Origin: Postechiella sp039985655
Lineage (GTDB): Bacteria; Bacteroidota; Bacteroidia; Flavobacteriales; Flavobacteriaceae
Direction: 5' to 3'
Assembly: GCA_039985655.1 (NCBI GenBank)
Contig: JBDWSF010000018.1
Span: forward strand, 434,001 to 498,000
Length of the DNA stretch: 64,000 nucleotides
Shown: positions 17,513 through 26,208 of the stretch, piece after piece
Layout: each line of letters begins with the position of its first letter
How positions within the stretch are numbered: position 1 is the stretch's first letter
The notes under the pieces: model-generated
The model's database searches: none
Seen by the model: only the letters and a program-made list of their open reading frames with translations
What the model was told of the DNA's origin: nothing
Program-made: the position numbers and the translations under genes

Positions 17513-18454
17513 ATGATTAAACAACCACTTCATATTACCAACGGCGGCAATTTAACAGGCTACTTAAACGAATTAGAAATAGAAGGCGAAAAATTGACTT
17601 GGCAAGAAATAATTTGCGAAGGTCCAACTATAGAAATTATTCATTCTGATGATTTCATAGAACTTCGTCGCCAGTTTTTAAATGTATTTTATGACGTTGA
17701 TTTAGACTTAGATAAAGTTAATTTTGCTTTAGAACAATTGAGTAATATAGAACGGTATTCCGAAATTATATTATGGTTTGAATACGATTTATTCTGTCAT
17801 ATTAATATGATAGCGGTTATAAACCTTCTTAAACAGAAAAAAATAAAACTACCAATTTCTTTAGTTTGTAGTGGACGAATTCGTGGTGTTAAAACCCTAA
17901 AAGGGTTAAGCGAATTAAATTCAGATCAGTTAAATAAACATTACAGTAACAAGGTGAAACTTAATTCTGATGATCTAGAATTAGCCGAAACGATTTGGGG
18001 GATTTACTGTGGTAAAGATCATAATTTGTTAAAACCATATATTGTTAAAAGTTCGTCGTTTAAATACTTAAGCAATTGTCTAAAAGCACACTTAGAACGT
18101 TTTCCAGATTCTAAAAGCGGAATTAATGTTTTAGAAAGAAATATTTTAGAAATTGTAAAAACGAACAACATAAAATCGAAGCACCATTTATTAGGTTACG
18201 CACTCAACTACCAAGGTTACTATGGATTTGGTGATATGCAAATGAATGCTATTATAGAAAAACTCAATATATTCTTCATTGAAGAAGACGATAAATTATC
18301 ACTAAACAGAAAAGGTTTTGAAGCACTATTAAGTCAGCATAATTTTTCGGAAGAATTAAATAACAACATGACTTATGGAGGTGTAAAGACCCAAGACTTT
18401 CAATTTAGTAAAACTGAAAACAAACTTATTAAAACGGTAAAAAATGCCAATTAA
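17513..18454 (+). CDS. DUF1835 domain protein
   Basis: This 313-residue protein begins PLHITNGGNLTGYLNE, the signature of DUF1835, followed by a conserved ILWFEYDLFCHINM segment near residue 85. The family has an alpha/beta architecture; no catalytic function is known. Its frame overlaps the start of the nucleoside phosphorylase gene by 11 nt, indicating translational coupling with that enzyme and with the SUI1-like gene 6 nt upstream. Confidence 0.82.
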   Translation: MIKQPLHITNGGNLTGYLNELEIEGEKLTWQEIICEGPTIEIIHSDDFIELRRQFLNVFYDVDLDLDKVNFALEQLSNIERYSEIILWFEYDLFCHINMIAVINLLKQKKIKLPISLVCSGRIRGVKTLKGLSELNSDQLNKHYSNKVKLNSDDLELAETIWGIYCGKDHNLLKPYIVKSSSFKYLSNCLKAHLERFPDSKSGINVLERNILEIVKTNNIKSKHHLLGYALNYQGYYGFGDMQMNAIIEKLNIFFIEEDDKLSLNRKGFEALLSQHNFSEELNNNMTYGGVKTQDFQFSKTENKLIKTVKNAN

Positions 18455-19307
18455 AGAATCTGAACTTATTTTAAATCCAGATGGTAGTGTTTATCATTTA
18501 AATCTAAAACCAGAACACATCTCTAATACCATTATTTTTGTTGGTGACCCCGATCGTGTTACACATATAACAAAGCATTTTGATTCTATTGAATTCGAAA
18601 CTCATAAGAGAGAATTTAAAACACAAACAGGAACTTATAAAGGCAAGCGGATATCTGTTATATCTACTGGTATTGGCGTAGATAATATAGATATTGTTCT
18701 TAACGAATTGGACGCTTTAGTCAACATCGATTTAGAAACCAGAGCACCCAAAGAACAACTCACAAGCTTAGATATTATTAGAATAGGAACATCTGGATCG
18801 CTTCAAAAAGATATTCCAGTCGATTCATTTTTAATAAGCGCAAAAAGTTTAGACTTAATAGGGATGCTTCACTCCTATCAAATAGATACGATTAGTAACC
18901 CTGAAATTGAAGAAGCTTTTATTAATCATACAAATTGGAGTCCAAAAAGAGCAAGACCTATTATAATTAACGGTAGCCCTATTTTAATAAATAAATTTAA
19001 AAGTAAACACACACATTTAGGGCTGACAGCTACTGCTGGTGGTTTTTACGGCCCGCAAGGTCGTGTATTACGTTTAGCACTAAACGATGCTCGTTTAAAT
19101 AATAAATTAGACACATTCAGTTTTAACGAAACACTTATCACAAATCTTGAAATGGAAACTGCTGGTATTTACGGATTATCAAAATTACTAGGTCACAATG
19201 CCATTTCGCTTAATGCCATTATTGCAAATAGAGCAAGCGGTACGTTTAGTAACACCCCTAATCAAACTGTTGAAAACCTGATTACTTACACTCTAGAAAA
19301 TTTATAG
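18444..19307 (+). CDS. Nucleoside phosphorylase (uridine/purine phosphorylase family)
   Basis: The 287-residue cytosolic enzyme has the phosphate-binding start IIFVGDPDRV (31-39), GTGIGVDNIDIVLNEL near residue 72-87, IRIGTSGSLQ near 109-118, and the nucleoside-binding LEMETAGIYGL near 234-244. These are the motifs of the PNP/UDP (NP-I) family, which splits nucleosides with phosphate for salvage. The exact base preference cannot be decided. It overlaps DUF1835 by 11 nt and lies 6 nt upstream of the substrate-binding-fold gene. Confidence 0.9.
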   Translation: MPIKESELILNPDGSVYHLNLKPEHISNTIIFVGDPDRVTHITKHFDSIEFETHKREFKTQTGTYKGKRISVISTGIGVDNIDIVLNELDALVNIDLETRAPKEQLTSLDIIRIGTSGSLQKDIPVDSFLISAKSLDLIGMLHSYQIDTISNPEIEEAFINHTNWSPKRARPIIINGSPILINKFKSKHTHLGLTATAGGFYGPQGRVLRLALNDARLNNKLDTFSFNETLITNLEMETAGIYGLSKLLGHNAISLNAIIANRASGTFSNTPNQTVENLITYTLENL

Positions 19308-19313
19308 AATTTA

Positions 19314-20174
19314 ATGAATAAAATTAATATTGGTGGTGTACCAGAACACTTTAATTTAGCATGGTCTCTAACCCTCGAAAACGGAGAATATGAAGACGAA
19401 AGCATAGATTTACGATGGCGTGATTACTACGGTGGCACTGGTGCGATGTGCAAAGCACTTCGAGAAGGAGAGATTGATATGGCTGTTATTTTAACAGAAG
19501 GCATTACAAAAGATATTATTGCAGGAAATCCATGCAAAATAGTTCAAACTTTTGTTGAAACACCTTTAAATTGGGGCGTTCATGTTGCCAATAACTCAAC
19601 CTACAAAACTATTGAAGATTTAAAAGGAACTAAAGCTGCAATAAGCCGTTATGGTTCGGGATCGCATTTAATGGCATATATAAATGCTCAAAATAATGCA
19701 TGGGATTTAGAACATGATTTAAATTTCGAAGTTGTTAAAAATCTTGACGGTGCGGTTGAAGGCTTAACTCATGGTGCTGCCGATTATTTTTTATGGGAAA
19801 AGTATACGACGAAACCGTTAGTAGATAATGGGACATTTAGACGTATTGGTAATTGCCCTTCGCCGTGGCCATGTTTTGTTATTGCCGTAAGAGAAGATTT
19901 TATAGAAAACCATGAAGACGATTTAAAAACCGTTTTAAAGATTATAAACAACACAACTATTGATTTTAAAGAGATTCCGAGTATTGATAAAACAATAGCA
20001 AACCAATATGAACAACAAATTGAAGATGTTCAGGAGTGGTTAGACATCACAGAATGGTCTCAACAAAATATAGACGAAAAAACATTAATGAATGTGCAAA
20101 AGCAACTCTTTGCGTTAAACATTATACCAGAAATCGTATCCTATAAAACACTAACACATCATTTAGATTTATAA
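19314..20174 (+). CDS. Type 2 periplasmic-binding-fold protein without signal peptide
   Basis: This 286-residue protein has the NMT1/SsuA-like substrate-binding fold: INIGGVPEHFNLAWSL at the start, GEIDMAVILTEG near 53-64, LKGTKAAISRYGSGSHLMAY near 103-122 and RIGNCPSPWPCFVIAVR near 176-192. Unlike ABC transporter binding proteins it has no signal peptide or lipobox: residue 1 leads straight into the first beta strand. It is therefore probably cytoplasmic. It closes an operon with SUI1-like, DUF1835 and nucleoside phosphorylase genes, and no ABC permease is near. It may bind a pyrimidine, nucleoside or thiamine-like ligand; that is speculation. Confidence 0.8.
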   Translation: MNKINIGGVPEHFNLAWSLTLENGEYEDESIDLRWRDYYGGTGAMCKALREGEIDMAVILTEGITKDIIAGNPCKIVQTFVETPLNWGVHVANNSTYKTIEDLKGTKAAISRYGSGSHLMAYINAQNNAWDLEHDLNFEVVKNLDGAVEGLTHGAADYFLWEKYTTKPLVDNGTFRRIGNCPSPWPCFVIAVREDFIENHEDDLKTVLKIINNTTIDFKEIPSIDKTIANQYEQQIEDVQEWLDITEWSQQNIDEKTLMNVQKQLFALNIIPEIVSYKTLTHHLDL

Positions 20175-20242
20175 ACAATTGTTAAAAATTAAAACCAACT
20201 AATAACTATTCCGTATTTTCGGAGATTATAAAAAAAATAAAC

Positions 20243-21625
20243 ATGAAAAAACTTCTAATTATAATTATTGCAGTTAGCGCCATTGCTTGTAAAAATTCAG
20301 AACCAATAGATTATGCTATTATCTCTGGAACAGTATTAAACACTGCAGGTCCAAAAACACTAAGTATAAATGCTATGGATCGCTCTTTTACAAAAACACT
20401 AGAAATTACTGAAGCAGGTGCTTTTGTAGATACTCTAAAAACAAATATTAAAGATTATGTTTTATACGATGGTAAAAATCCCGTTTTTCTTTATGTAACC
20501 CCTGGTGATAATATTGCTATAAATTACGATGTTAAAGATTTTGATAATACATTACAAATAACTGGAGAAGGCTCTAGAATTAGTAATTATATGGTCAAAA
20601 AAAGAGCTATCGAAAAAGAACAACTAGATGGCAAAAACAACCCCTATCAACTTCAAGAAACTGAATTTAAAGAGTTAGCAAATAAAATTGCGGATTTACA
20701 AATTGAAGAATTAGAAAAAACAGCAGGGATTCCAGAAGATTACGTGGCTAAAGAGCGAAAAAGCATTAATTACCTTTATTTAAATTTGTTAAAAAATTAT
20801 GAGAATCAGTATAAACGTGTAAATAGAACGCAAAACTTTAAAGTTACTGATGGTTTTTTAACAGAGCTTGAAACGATTGATTATGATATTGATGAGGATT
20901 ACGAGTTTTCTATTTATTATAAACAACTTGTAAATAATTATTTCTTTGAGAAAACGAAAGCGCTTAGTACAACCAAAGGGTTAACTAACGGAATGGCTTT
21001 AATTGAATCTCTAAATGAAATCGCCTCAAAAGATTCAAGAATAAGAAATGAAATGCTATATAATTATGCGAATCAAAATCTTACTCGAGAAAAAGATATA
21101 AAAGGGTTTTATAATGCTTTTATAGCTAATTCTACAAACGAAGAACAAAAAACTAAAATAACCGAAACTTATAAGAAATTAAATGCTACTAATCCAGGAG
21201 AACCATCTCCTAAATTTGTTAATTATGAGAATAATGCTGGCGGAACAACGTCGTTAGATGATTTAAAAGGAAAATACGTTTATATTGATGTTTGGGCGAC
21301 TTGGTGCGGTCCATGTATTAAAGAAATCCCAGCTTTAAAAGAAGTCGAGAAACAATTCCATGGGAAAAATATAGAGTTTGTAAGCATTTCAATAGACAAG
21401 GAAAAAGATCATGATAAATGGAAAAAAATGATTGTAGATAAAGACCTTAAAGGCATGCAATTAATGGCTGATAACGAATGGAAATCTTCCTTTGTAGAAG
21501 ACTATGCTATAAAAGGAATACCTCGTTTTATCTTAATTGATCCTGCTGGAAATATTGTTAATGCAAATGCACCTAGACCTTCTAGTCCAAGTTTAGTTTC
21601 GTTAATCGAATCGTTGAAGATTTAA
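20243..21625 (+). CDS. TlpA-family thiol-disulfide oxidoreductase lipoprotein
   Basis: The 460-residue protein has a lipobox with Cys16 (AIACKN). A beta-rich N-terminal domain like DUF4369 covers about residues 20-120, a helical middle follows, and a thioredoxin-like domain covers 320-460. The active site is WATWCGPC with CGPC at 355-358; the cis-Pro is in KGIPRF near 427. It is an envelope disulfide reductase of the ResA/TlpA type, typically for cytochrome c maturation or related redox repair in Bacteroidota. It is monocistronic, with a strong palindromic terminator at 21639. Confidence 0.9.
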   Translation: MKKLLIIIIAVSAIACKNSEPIDYAIISGTVLNTAGPKTLSINAMDRSFTKTLEITEAGAFVDTLKTNIKDYVLYDGKNPVFLYVTPGDNIAINYDVKDFDNTLQITGEGSRISNYMVKKRAIEKEQLDGKNNPYQLQETEFKELANKIADLQIEELEKTAGIPEDYVAKERKSINYLYLNLLKNYENQYKRVNRTQNFKVTDGFLTELETIDYDIDEDYEFSIYYKQLVNNYFFEKTKALSTTKGLTNGMALIESLNEIASKDSRIRNEMLYNYANQNLTREKDIKGFYNAFIANSTNEEQKTKITETYKKLNATNPGEPSPKFVNYENNAGGTTSLDDLKGKYVYIDVWATWCGPCIKEIPALKEVEKQFHGKNIEFVSISIDKEKDHDKWKKMIVDKDLKGMQLMADNEWKSSFVEDYAIKGIPRFILIDPAGNIVNANAPRPSSPSLVSLIESLKI

Positions 21626-21638
21626 ATAATAAATTTCA

Positions 21639-21682
21639 ACTAAAAAAGGTGTTTAAAATTAATTTTAAACACCTTTTTTAGT
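21639..21682. terminator. Bidirectional terminator: perfect 44-bp palindrome
   Basis: Bases 21639-21660 and 21661-21682 are exact inverted copies, with A-run and T-run flanks on opposite sides (ACTAAAAAAGGTGTTTAAAA). It sits between the convergent TlpA and NAD(P)H-hydrate repair genes and can serve both. Confidence 0.92.
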
Positions 21683-21701
21683 TTATAAACTATCATATAT
21701 A

Positions 21702-23270
21702 TTAACGCTCAACTTCTACGTCGCCCCCTTGCTCCTCTTCAATAACTTCTGGTTGTTCAGGTGCTTTAAACAAATCAATATAAGCAGCGCCTAAATATTC
21801 AATGACATGACTTGCAATTAAACTTTGATAACCATATTTTTCAATAGCAATATCTGCAGCTTTTCCATGTAAATAGACACCTATAATAGTGGCGGCAATC
21901 GCACTGTAACCTTGAGCAATTAAACCCGTAATAACACCTGTTAACACATCTCCACTTCCCGCGGTTGCTAACCCAGGATTTCCAGTCGTGTTCACATACA
22001 ATTTATCCTCAAAAACAGTGATCGTATTTGCACCTTTTATGACAACTACAAATCCAAATTTCTTTGAAAACGCTTTTACTTTCTTAATTTTATCAAAATC
22101 ATTTTTCCACGTTCCAACTAAACGCTCTAACTCCTTATGATGCGGCGTTAAAACCGTTTGATATGGTAATAATTTCAACAACGCTTTCTTTTTTGCCAAT
22201 ATATTAATCCCATCTGCATCAATAACTAAAGGTGTTTTATTCTTTTTTAAGAACGCAGAAAACGCATCAACTGTTTTAGTTTTAGTTCCTAAACCAACAC
22301 CAATTCCAACAACGTTTGGTTTAATATCGAAATCTATTTTAGTAATAACTTCTTCGTTGGCATCGGTAATAACCATCGCTTCTGGAAACGATGTTTGCAA
22401 CGGAATATAACCACATTTAGGAACATAAGCTGATACCAATCCTGCTCCAGCAGATAACGCCGCTCTACTCGCTAAATTGACTGCTCCTATTTTCCCATAG
22501 CTCCCACCAATAATAAGACTATGTCCCATGCTACCTTTATGCGTAAATTTCTCTCTTGGAATATACATCGGTAACACTTCGTGCTTTCCAATTAAATCGG
22601 CTTCAGTAAGTGTTGTAAATAAAAAATCTTGATCTAACCCAATATCTAAAACCTCCCATTGCACAGTATACTTGGCGGTTTCAGGTAAAAAGAATACTAG
22701 TTTTGGAGAGGCAAAACTCAACGTATACCCTGCCCAAACCACAGCATCCTCATCGGTTACTGCTTCATCAGTATGTAATCCGGACGGAATGTCTACAGCC
22801 AGTGTGTATGCTTTTGTACTTCTAAAATGAATAAATAACGCTTTTACCCAATCGTCAACAGGTCGGTTTAAACCAATTCCAAAAACGGCATCGACAATAA
22901 TATCATCTTGATGTATTTCAGGAAAATCTTCTTTACAACTTAGTAATGTCGGCCAATCTTTGGTCGTATTTTTAATTCTATCGTAATTAATTAAAAAGTC
23001 TTTAGATCGTTTATCACTACAATTAACAATGTATGTTTTTACATTATATCCGTGTGTTATTAAATGTCTAGCCAAAACCAATCCGTCACCACCATTATTA
23101 CCAATACCGCAAAACACATGAATAGGTACTTGAGCTCCTTGCATGCGCATATTCATCCAATCAAAAATACCAGTTCCGGCACGTTCCATTAAGTCTGTAG
23201 ACGAAATGTCTTGTTTTTCGGCAGTTAACTTATCACCTTCATAAATCTGTTCTTTAGAAAAAATCTTCAT
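21702..23270 (-). CDS. nnr: Bifunctional NAD(P)H-hydrate epimerase / ADP-dependent NAD(P)H-hydrate dehydratase
   Basis: The 522-residue fusion repairs hydrated NADH/NADPH. The N-terminal YjeF_N epimerase (about 1-210) has FCGIGNNGGDGLVLARHL and AVDIPSGLH. The C-terminal ribokinase-like dehydratase (about 230-505) has SLIIGGSYGKIGA, VIDADGINIL, LTPHHKELERLVG and TTGNPGLATAGSGDVLTG (ADP and metal site). The tail is short and acidic (EEEQGGDVEVE). The two-domain length is normal for bacterial Nnr. It is monocistronic and converges on the terminator at 21639. Confidence 0.95.
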   Translation of the reverse strand: MKIFSKEQIYEGDKLTAEKQDISSTDLMERAGTGIFDWMNMRMQGAQVPIHVFCGIGNNGGDGLVLARHLITHGYNVKTYIVNCSDKRSKDFLINYDRIKNTTKDWPTLLSCKEDFPEIHQDDIIVDAVFGIGLNRPVDDWVKALFIHFRSTKAYTLAVDIPSGLHTDEAVTDEDAVVWAGYTLSFASPKLVFFLPETAKYTVQWEVLDIGLDQDFLFTTLTEADLIGKHEVLPMYIPREKFTHKGSMGHSLIIGGSYGKIGAVNLASRAALSAGAGLVSAYVPKCGYIPLQTSFPEAMVITDANEEVITKIDFDIKPNVVGIGVGLGTKTKTVDAFSAFLKKNKTPLVIDADGINILAKKKALLKLLPYQTVLTPHHKELERLVGTWKNDFDKIKKVKAFSKKFGFVVVIKGANTITVFEDKLYVNTTGNPGLATAGSGDVLTGVITGLIAQGYSAIAATIIGVYLHGKAADIAIEKYGYQSLIASHVIEYLGAAYIDLFKAPEQPEVIEEEQGGDVEVER

Positions 23271-23437
23271 GTATACTTTTATATTGCTTTATTAAAATTA
23301 TTGATTTTTCAATTCTGAAATAATCTTGTTCATTTTTCGTAAAAAAAATACATTCCACATAAGAATGCTTCAAAAAAAAGTTTTTAGTTTTTTTATAAGC
23401 CTAAAAGTAATACTTTTGGAACGTTATTTATAAAATA
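23271..23437. other. Upstream region of the threonine operon
   Basis: This AT-rich gap between divergent nnr and the threonine leader has no gene. It holds the operon's -7 box at 23411-23418. A poly(T)/poly(A) stretch upstream may help promoter bending. No regulator binding site was recognised. Confidence 0.5.
23411..23418 (+). promoter_or_regulatory. Promoter -7 box of the threonine operon
   Basis: TACTTTTG matches TAnnTTTG and lies 20 nt before the leader peptide ATG at 23438. A TTT run about 20 nt upstream sits at the -33 position. Confidence 0.5.
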
Positions 23438-23542
23438 ATGAAGCTTTTAAACCAAAATACACGTACTACTTCTTCTCCAATTCTTGGAGCAAACACTGGT
23501 GTTTTTGTTACAGCTACAACGACAACCCTTTGGGGTTACTAA
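23438..23542 (+). CDS. Threonine operon leader peptide (ThrL-like, 34 residues)
   Basis: This short frame lies between the operon promoter and thrA and encodes 34 residues, beginning MKLLNQNTRTT and ending VTATTTTLWGY. Nine are Thr and four are consecutive, read by codons ACA ACG ACA ACC, as in attenuation leaders such as E. coli ThrL. Composition, position and the ending just before a hairpin (23565-23585) support a Thr-sensing leader peptide. The terminator-like hairpin ATGTAATT/AATTACAT lacks a strong T-run, so the exact attenuation mechanism is uncertain. Confidence 0.72.
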   Translation: MKLLNQNTRTTSSPILGANTGVFVTATTTTLWGY

Positions 23543-23564
23543 TCTATTTCTCTACGGACACATT

Positions 23565-23585
23565 ATGTAATTATTACAATTACAT
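23565..23585 (+). promoter_or_regulatory. Leader hairpin, possible attenuator
   Basis: ATGTAATT (23565-23572) and AATTACAT (23578-23585) form an 8-bp hairpin with a 5-nt loop, 22 nt after the leader peptide stop. A second small hairpin, AACCC/GGGTT, overlaps the last codons (about 23524-23537). The T-rich sequence after it is broken by A residues. Ribosome stalling on the Thr run could shift which hairpin forms. Confidence 0.45.
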
Positions 23586-23623
23586 CTTCTTAAAATATTT
23601 ATTTAAACATTAATTCATTAAAA

Positions 23624-26068
23624 ATGAAGGTTTTAAAATTTGGTGGAACTTCAGTTGGTTCTGCAAAAAACATCAACAAAGTTATTAGCATTTTAGAAGG
23701 TTATTCTAAAAGCGACTCAATTATATGCACCGTTTCAGCAGTAGGAGGTATTACAGATAAGTTATTACTAGCTGGAAAGTACGCACAAAACAAAGACAAA
23801 CAGTTTAAAGACGTTCTTGAAATTATAGAAGAAAGTCATTTTAATATAATAAACGAACTAATTCCTAATAACAATGATGCAGTTATGGCGTATGTTGGTT
23901 CTAGACTAGACGAATTAAAAAGTTTATTAGAAGGTATTTTTTTAATAAATGAATTATCGCCAAAAACATCGGATAAATTAGTGAGTTTTGGTGAATTATT
24001 ATCATCATATATTATTGCAGAAACGATGAAAAGTCGTGGTTTATCAGCAGATCGTAAAAACTCGCAAGAATTAGTCATTACAAATTCTAACTTTACAAAA
24101 GCTGAAGTTGATTTTGCTATTACTAACGAGAATATTCAAGAGTATTTTAAGGCAGCAATACAACGGATTACAATTATCCCTGGTTTTGTTTCAAAATCTG
24201 TAACTGGAGACATTACAACTCTAGGTCGCGGAGGCTCAGATTTTACTGCAGCTATTGTTGCTGCAGCTTTAAACGTAGCTCAATTAGAAATATGGACAGA
24301 TGTTAGTGGGATGTATACAACAAACCCTAAACTGGTAAAACAAGCGTATCCTATTAGTCAAATTTCATATCAAGAAGCTATGGAATTATCTCATTTTGGC
24401 GCCAAAGTGTTATACCCACCAACAGTGCAACCAGTTTTAGATTTAGATATTCCTATCCATATTAAAAACACCATGGCACCAGATGAAACTGGAACAGTGA
24501 TTTCTAATAATGAAGAAGATTCTAATGAACCTGTTAAAGGTATTAGTAATATTGATGGTATTGCTTTAATTACACTACAAGGAAGTGGCATGATTGGTAT
24601 TCCTGGGTTTTCTAAACGTTTGTTTGAAACCTTATCTCAAGAAAAGATTAATATTATCTTAATTACACAAGCATCATCAGAACATTCAATTTGTATTGGT
24701 ATTGATGAAAAAGATATTGAAATTGCTAAAACAGCTATCGATTCGGCTTTCGAAAATGAAATTGCATTAAATAAAATCGATCCATTAATTATTGAGACCA
24801 ACTTATCTATTATCGCGCTTGTTGGTGATAATATGAAAAACCATCAAGGCATAAGCGGTAAAATGTTTAGCAGTTTAGGAAGAAACAACATCAACATTAG
24901 AGCGATTGCTCAAGGCGCATCAGAAAAAAATATATCTGCTGTTATTTTTAAAAAAGATGTAAAAAAGGCTTTAAACACCTTGCATGAGCAATTTTTTGAA
25001 ACCATCACAAAACAGTTAAATGTTTTTATTACTGGTGTTGGAAATGTTGGAGAAAAACTTGTAGATCAGATAAATCAACAACGTAAATACTTAAAAGAAA
25101 ATTTAAAAATTAATTTAAGAGTTGCAGGATTATCGAACTCTAGAAAAATGATTTTTAATGAAAATGGTTTAGATTTAAGCAATTGGAAAGAACAACTTGC
25201 TGATGGAGAAACAGCTTCGTTATATGGCTTTTTTGAGAATTCAAGAGACTTAAATTTACGTAATAGTATTTTTGTTGATGTCACCGCTAATAAAGATGTT
25301 GCTAATTTATATGCACAATATTTAAGAGAAAGTATTGGCGTAGTAGCCTGTAATAAAATTGCGTGTTCTAGCGATTTTGAAAACTATAAACTATTAAAAC
25401 GATTATCTTTAAAATACAACGCACCATATTTATTTGAAACTAATGTTGGTGCAGGCTTACCTATTATTGACACACTTAATAATTTAATTGCTTCTGGAGA
25501 TAAGGTAAAGTCTGTTCAAGCCGTTTTATCGGGAAGTTTAAACTTTGTATTTAACAATTTTAATGATACAACCAAATTTTACGATGTTGTGAAACAAGCT
25601 GGAGCGGAAGGTTATACAGAACCCGATCCTAGAATTGATTTAAGTGGTGTTGATGTCGCTAGAAAAATATTAATTCTTGCTAGAGAAAGCGGTATGGAAA
25701 TGAATTTAGAAGATATTGACAACACACCTTTCTTATCCGATTCAGGATTAAAAAGTGATACTGTTGCTGATTTTTATGAAACGTTAATTAAAGACGAAGC
25801 GCATTACCAAGCCTTATTTGCATCCGCGAAAGCGAATAAAAGTCAGTTAAAATATGTAGCGGCTTTAAACGATGGAAAAGCAAGTGTGAGTTTACAAGAA
25901 ATACCTGAAGGGCACCCATTTTATAATTTAAAAGGAAGTGATAATATCGTGATGTTTTACACAGAACGCTATCCAGAACAACCTATGATTATTAAAGGTG
26001 CAGGTGCTGGGGCTGATGTTACAGCTTCTGGCTTATTTGCAGATATTATTAGAATAGGTAACAACTAG
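23624..26068 (+). CDS. thrA: Bifunctional aspartate kinase / homoserine dehydrogenase
   Basis: The 814-residue fusion carries out steps 1 and 3 of threonine/methionine synthesis. The N-terminal aspartate kinase has KFGGTSVG at 4-11, GRGGSDFTA near 201-209 and tandem ACT domains including GDNMKNHQGISGKMF. The C-terminal homoserine dehydrogenase starts near residue 466 with VFITGVGNVGEKLV, and has TANKDV and GGEGYTEPDPR-like AGAEGYTEPDPR with the substrate-binding residues. Length is normal for ThrA. The ACT regulatory region suggests feedback inhibition by threonine. It follows the Thr-rich leader peptide and precedes thrB, separated by a 140-nt spacer with inverted low-complexity words. Confidence 0.96.
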   Translation: MKVLKFGGTSVGSAKNINKVISILEGYSKSDSIICTVSAVGGITDKLLLAGKYAQNKDKQFKDVLEIIEESHFNIINELIPNNNDAVMAYVGSRLDELKSLLEGIFLINELSPKTSDKLVSFGELLSSYIIAETMKSRGLSADRKNSQELVITNSNFTKAEVDFAITNENIQEYFKAAIQRITIIPGFVSKSVTGDITTLGRGGSDFTAAIVAAALNVAQLEIWTDVSGMYTTNPKLVKQAYPISQISYQEAMELSHFGAKVLYPPTVQPVLDLDIPIHIKNTMAPDETGTVISNNEEDSNEPVKGISNIDGIALITLQGSGMIGIPGFSKRLFETLSQEKINIILITQASSEHSICIGIDEKDIEIAKTAIDSAFENEIALNKIDPLIIETNLSIIALVGDNMKNHQGISGKMFSSLGRNNINIRAIAQGASEKNISAVIFKKDVKKALNTLHEQFFETITKQLNVFITGVGNVGEKLVDQINQQRKYLKENLKINLRVAGLSNSRKMIFNENGLDLSNWKEQLADGETASLYGFFENSRDLNLRNSIFVDVTANKDVANLYAQYLRESIGVVACNKIACSSDFENYKLLKRLSLKYNAPYLFETNVGAGLPIIDTLNNLIASGDKVKSVQAVLSGSLNFVFNNFNDTTKFYDVVKQAGAEGYTEPDPRIDLSGVDVARKILILARESGMEMNLEDIDNTPFLSDSGLKSDTVADFYETLIKDEAHYQALFASAKANKSQLKYVAALNDGKASVSLQEIPEGHPFYNLKGSDNIVMFYTERYPEQPMIIKGAGAGADVTASGLFADIIRIGNN

Positions 26069-26208
26069 CCGCAGTATTCAATGACAGTAAACAGTCAACT
26101 ACTTATATAAAAAACAAATTAAAAAAGATGCGAGAATAAAGAAAAGAGAATAAAGACGTGTAAATATCAAGTCTGTTTTCTTTTCTCTATTTTCTTTTTT
26201 CTATACAT
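26069..26208 (+). repeat. thrA-thrB spacer with low-complexity inverted repeat
   Basis: GAATAAAGAAAAGAGAATAAAGAC is mirrored by a later GTC...TTCTTTTCTCTATTTTCTTT stretch just before the thrB start, forming a long imperfect A/G versus C/T hairpin around a short GTGTAAATATCAA loop. It could act as an mRNA spacer hairpin or a relic of a repeat. No gene is seen. Confidence 0.55.
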
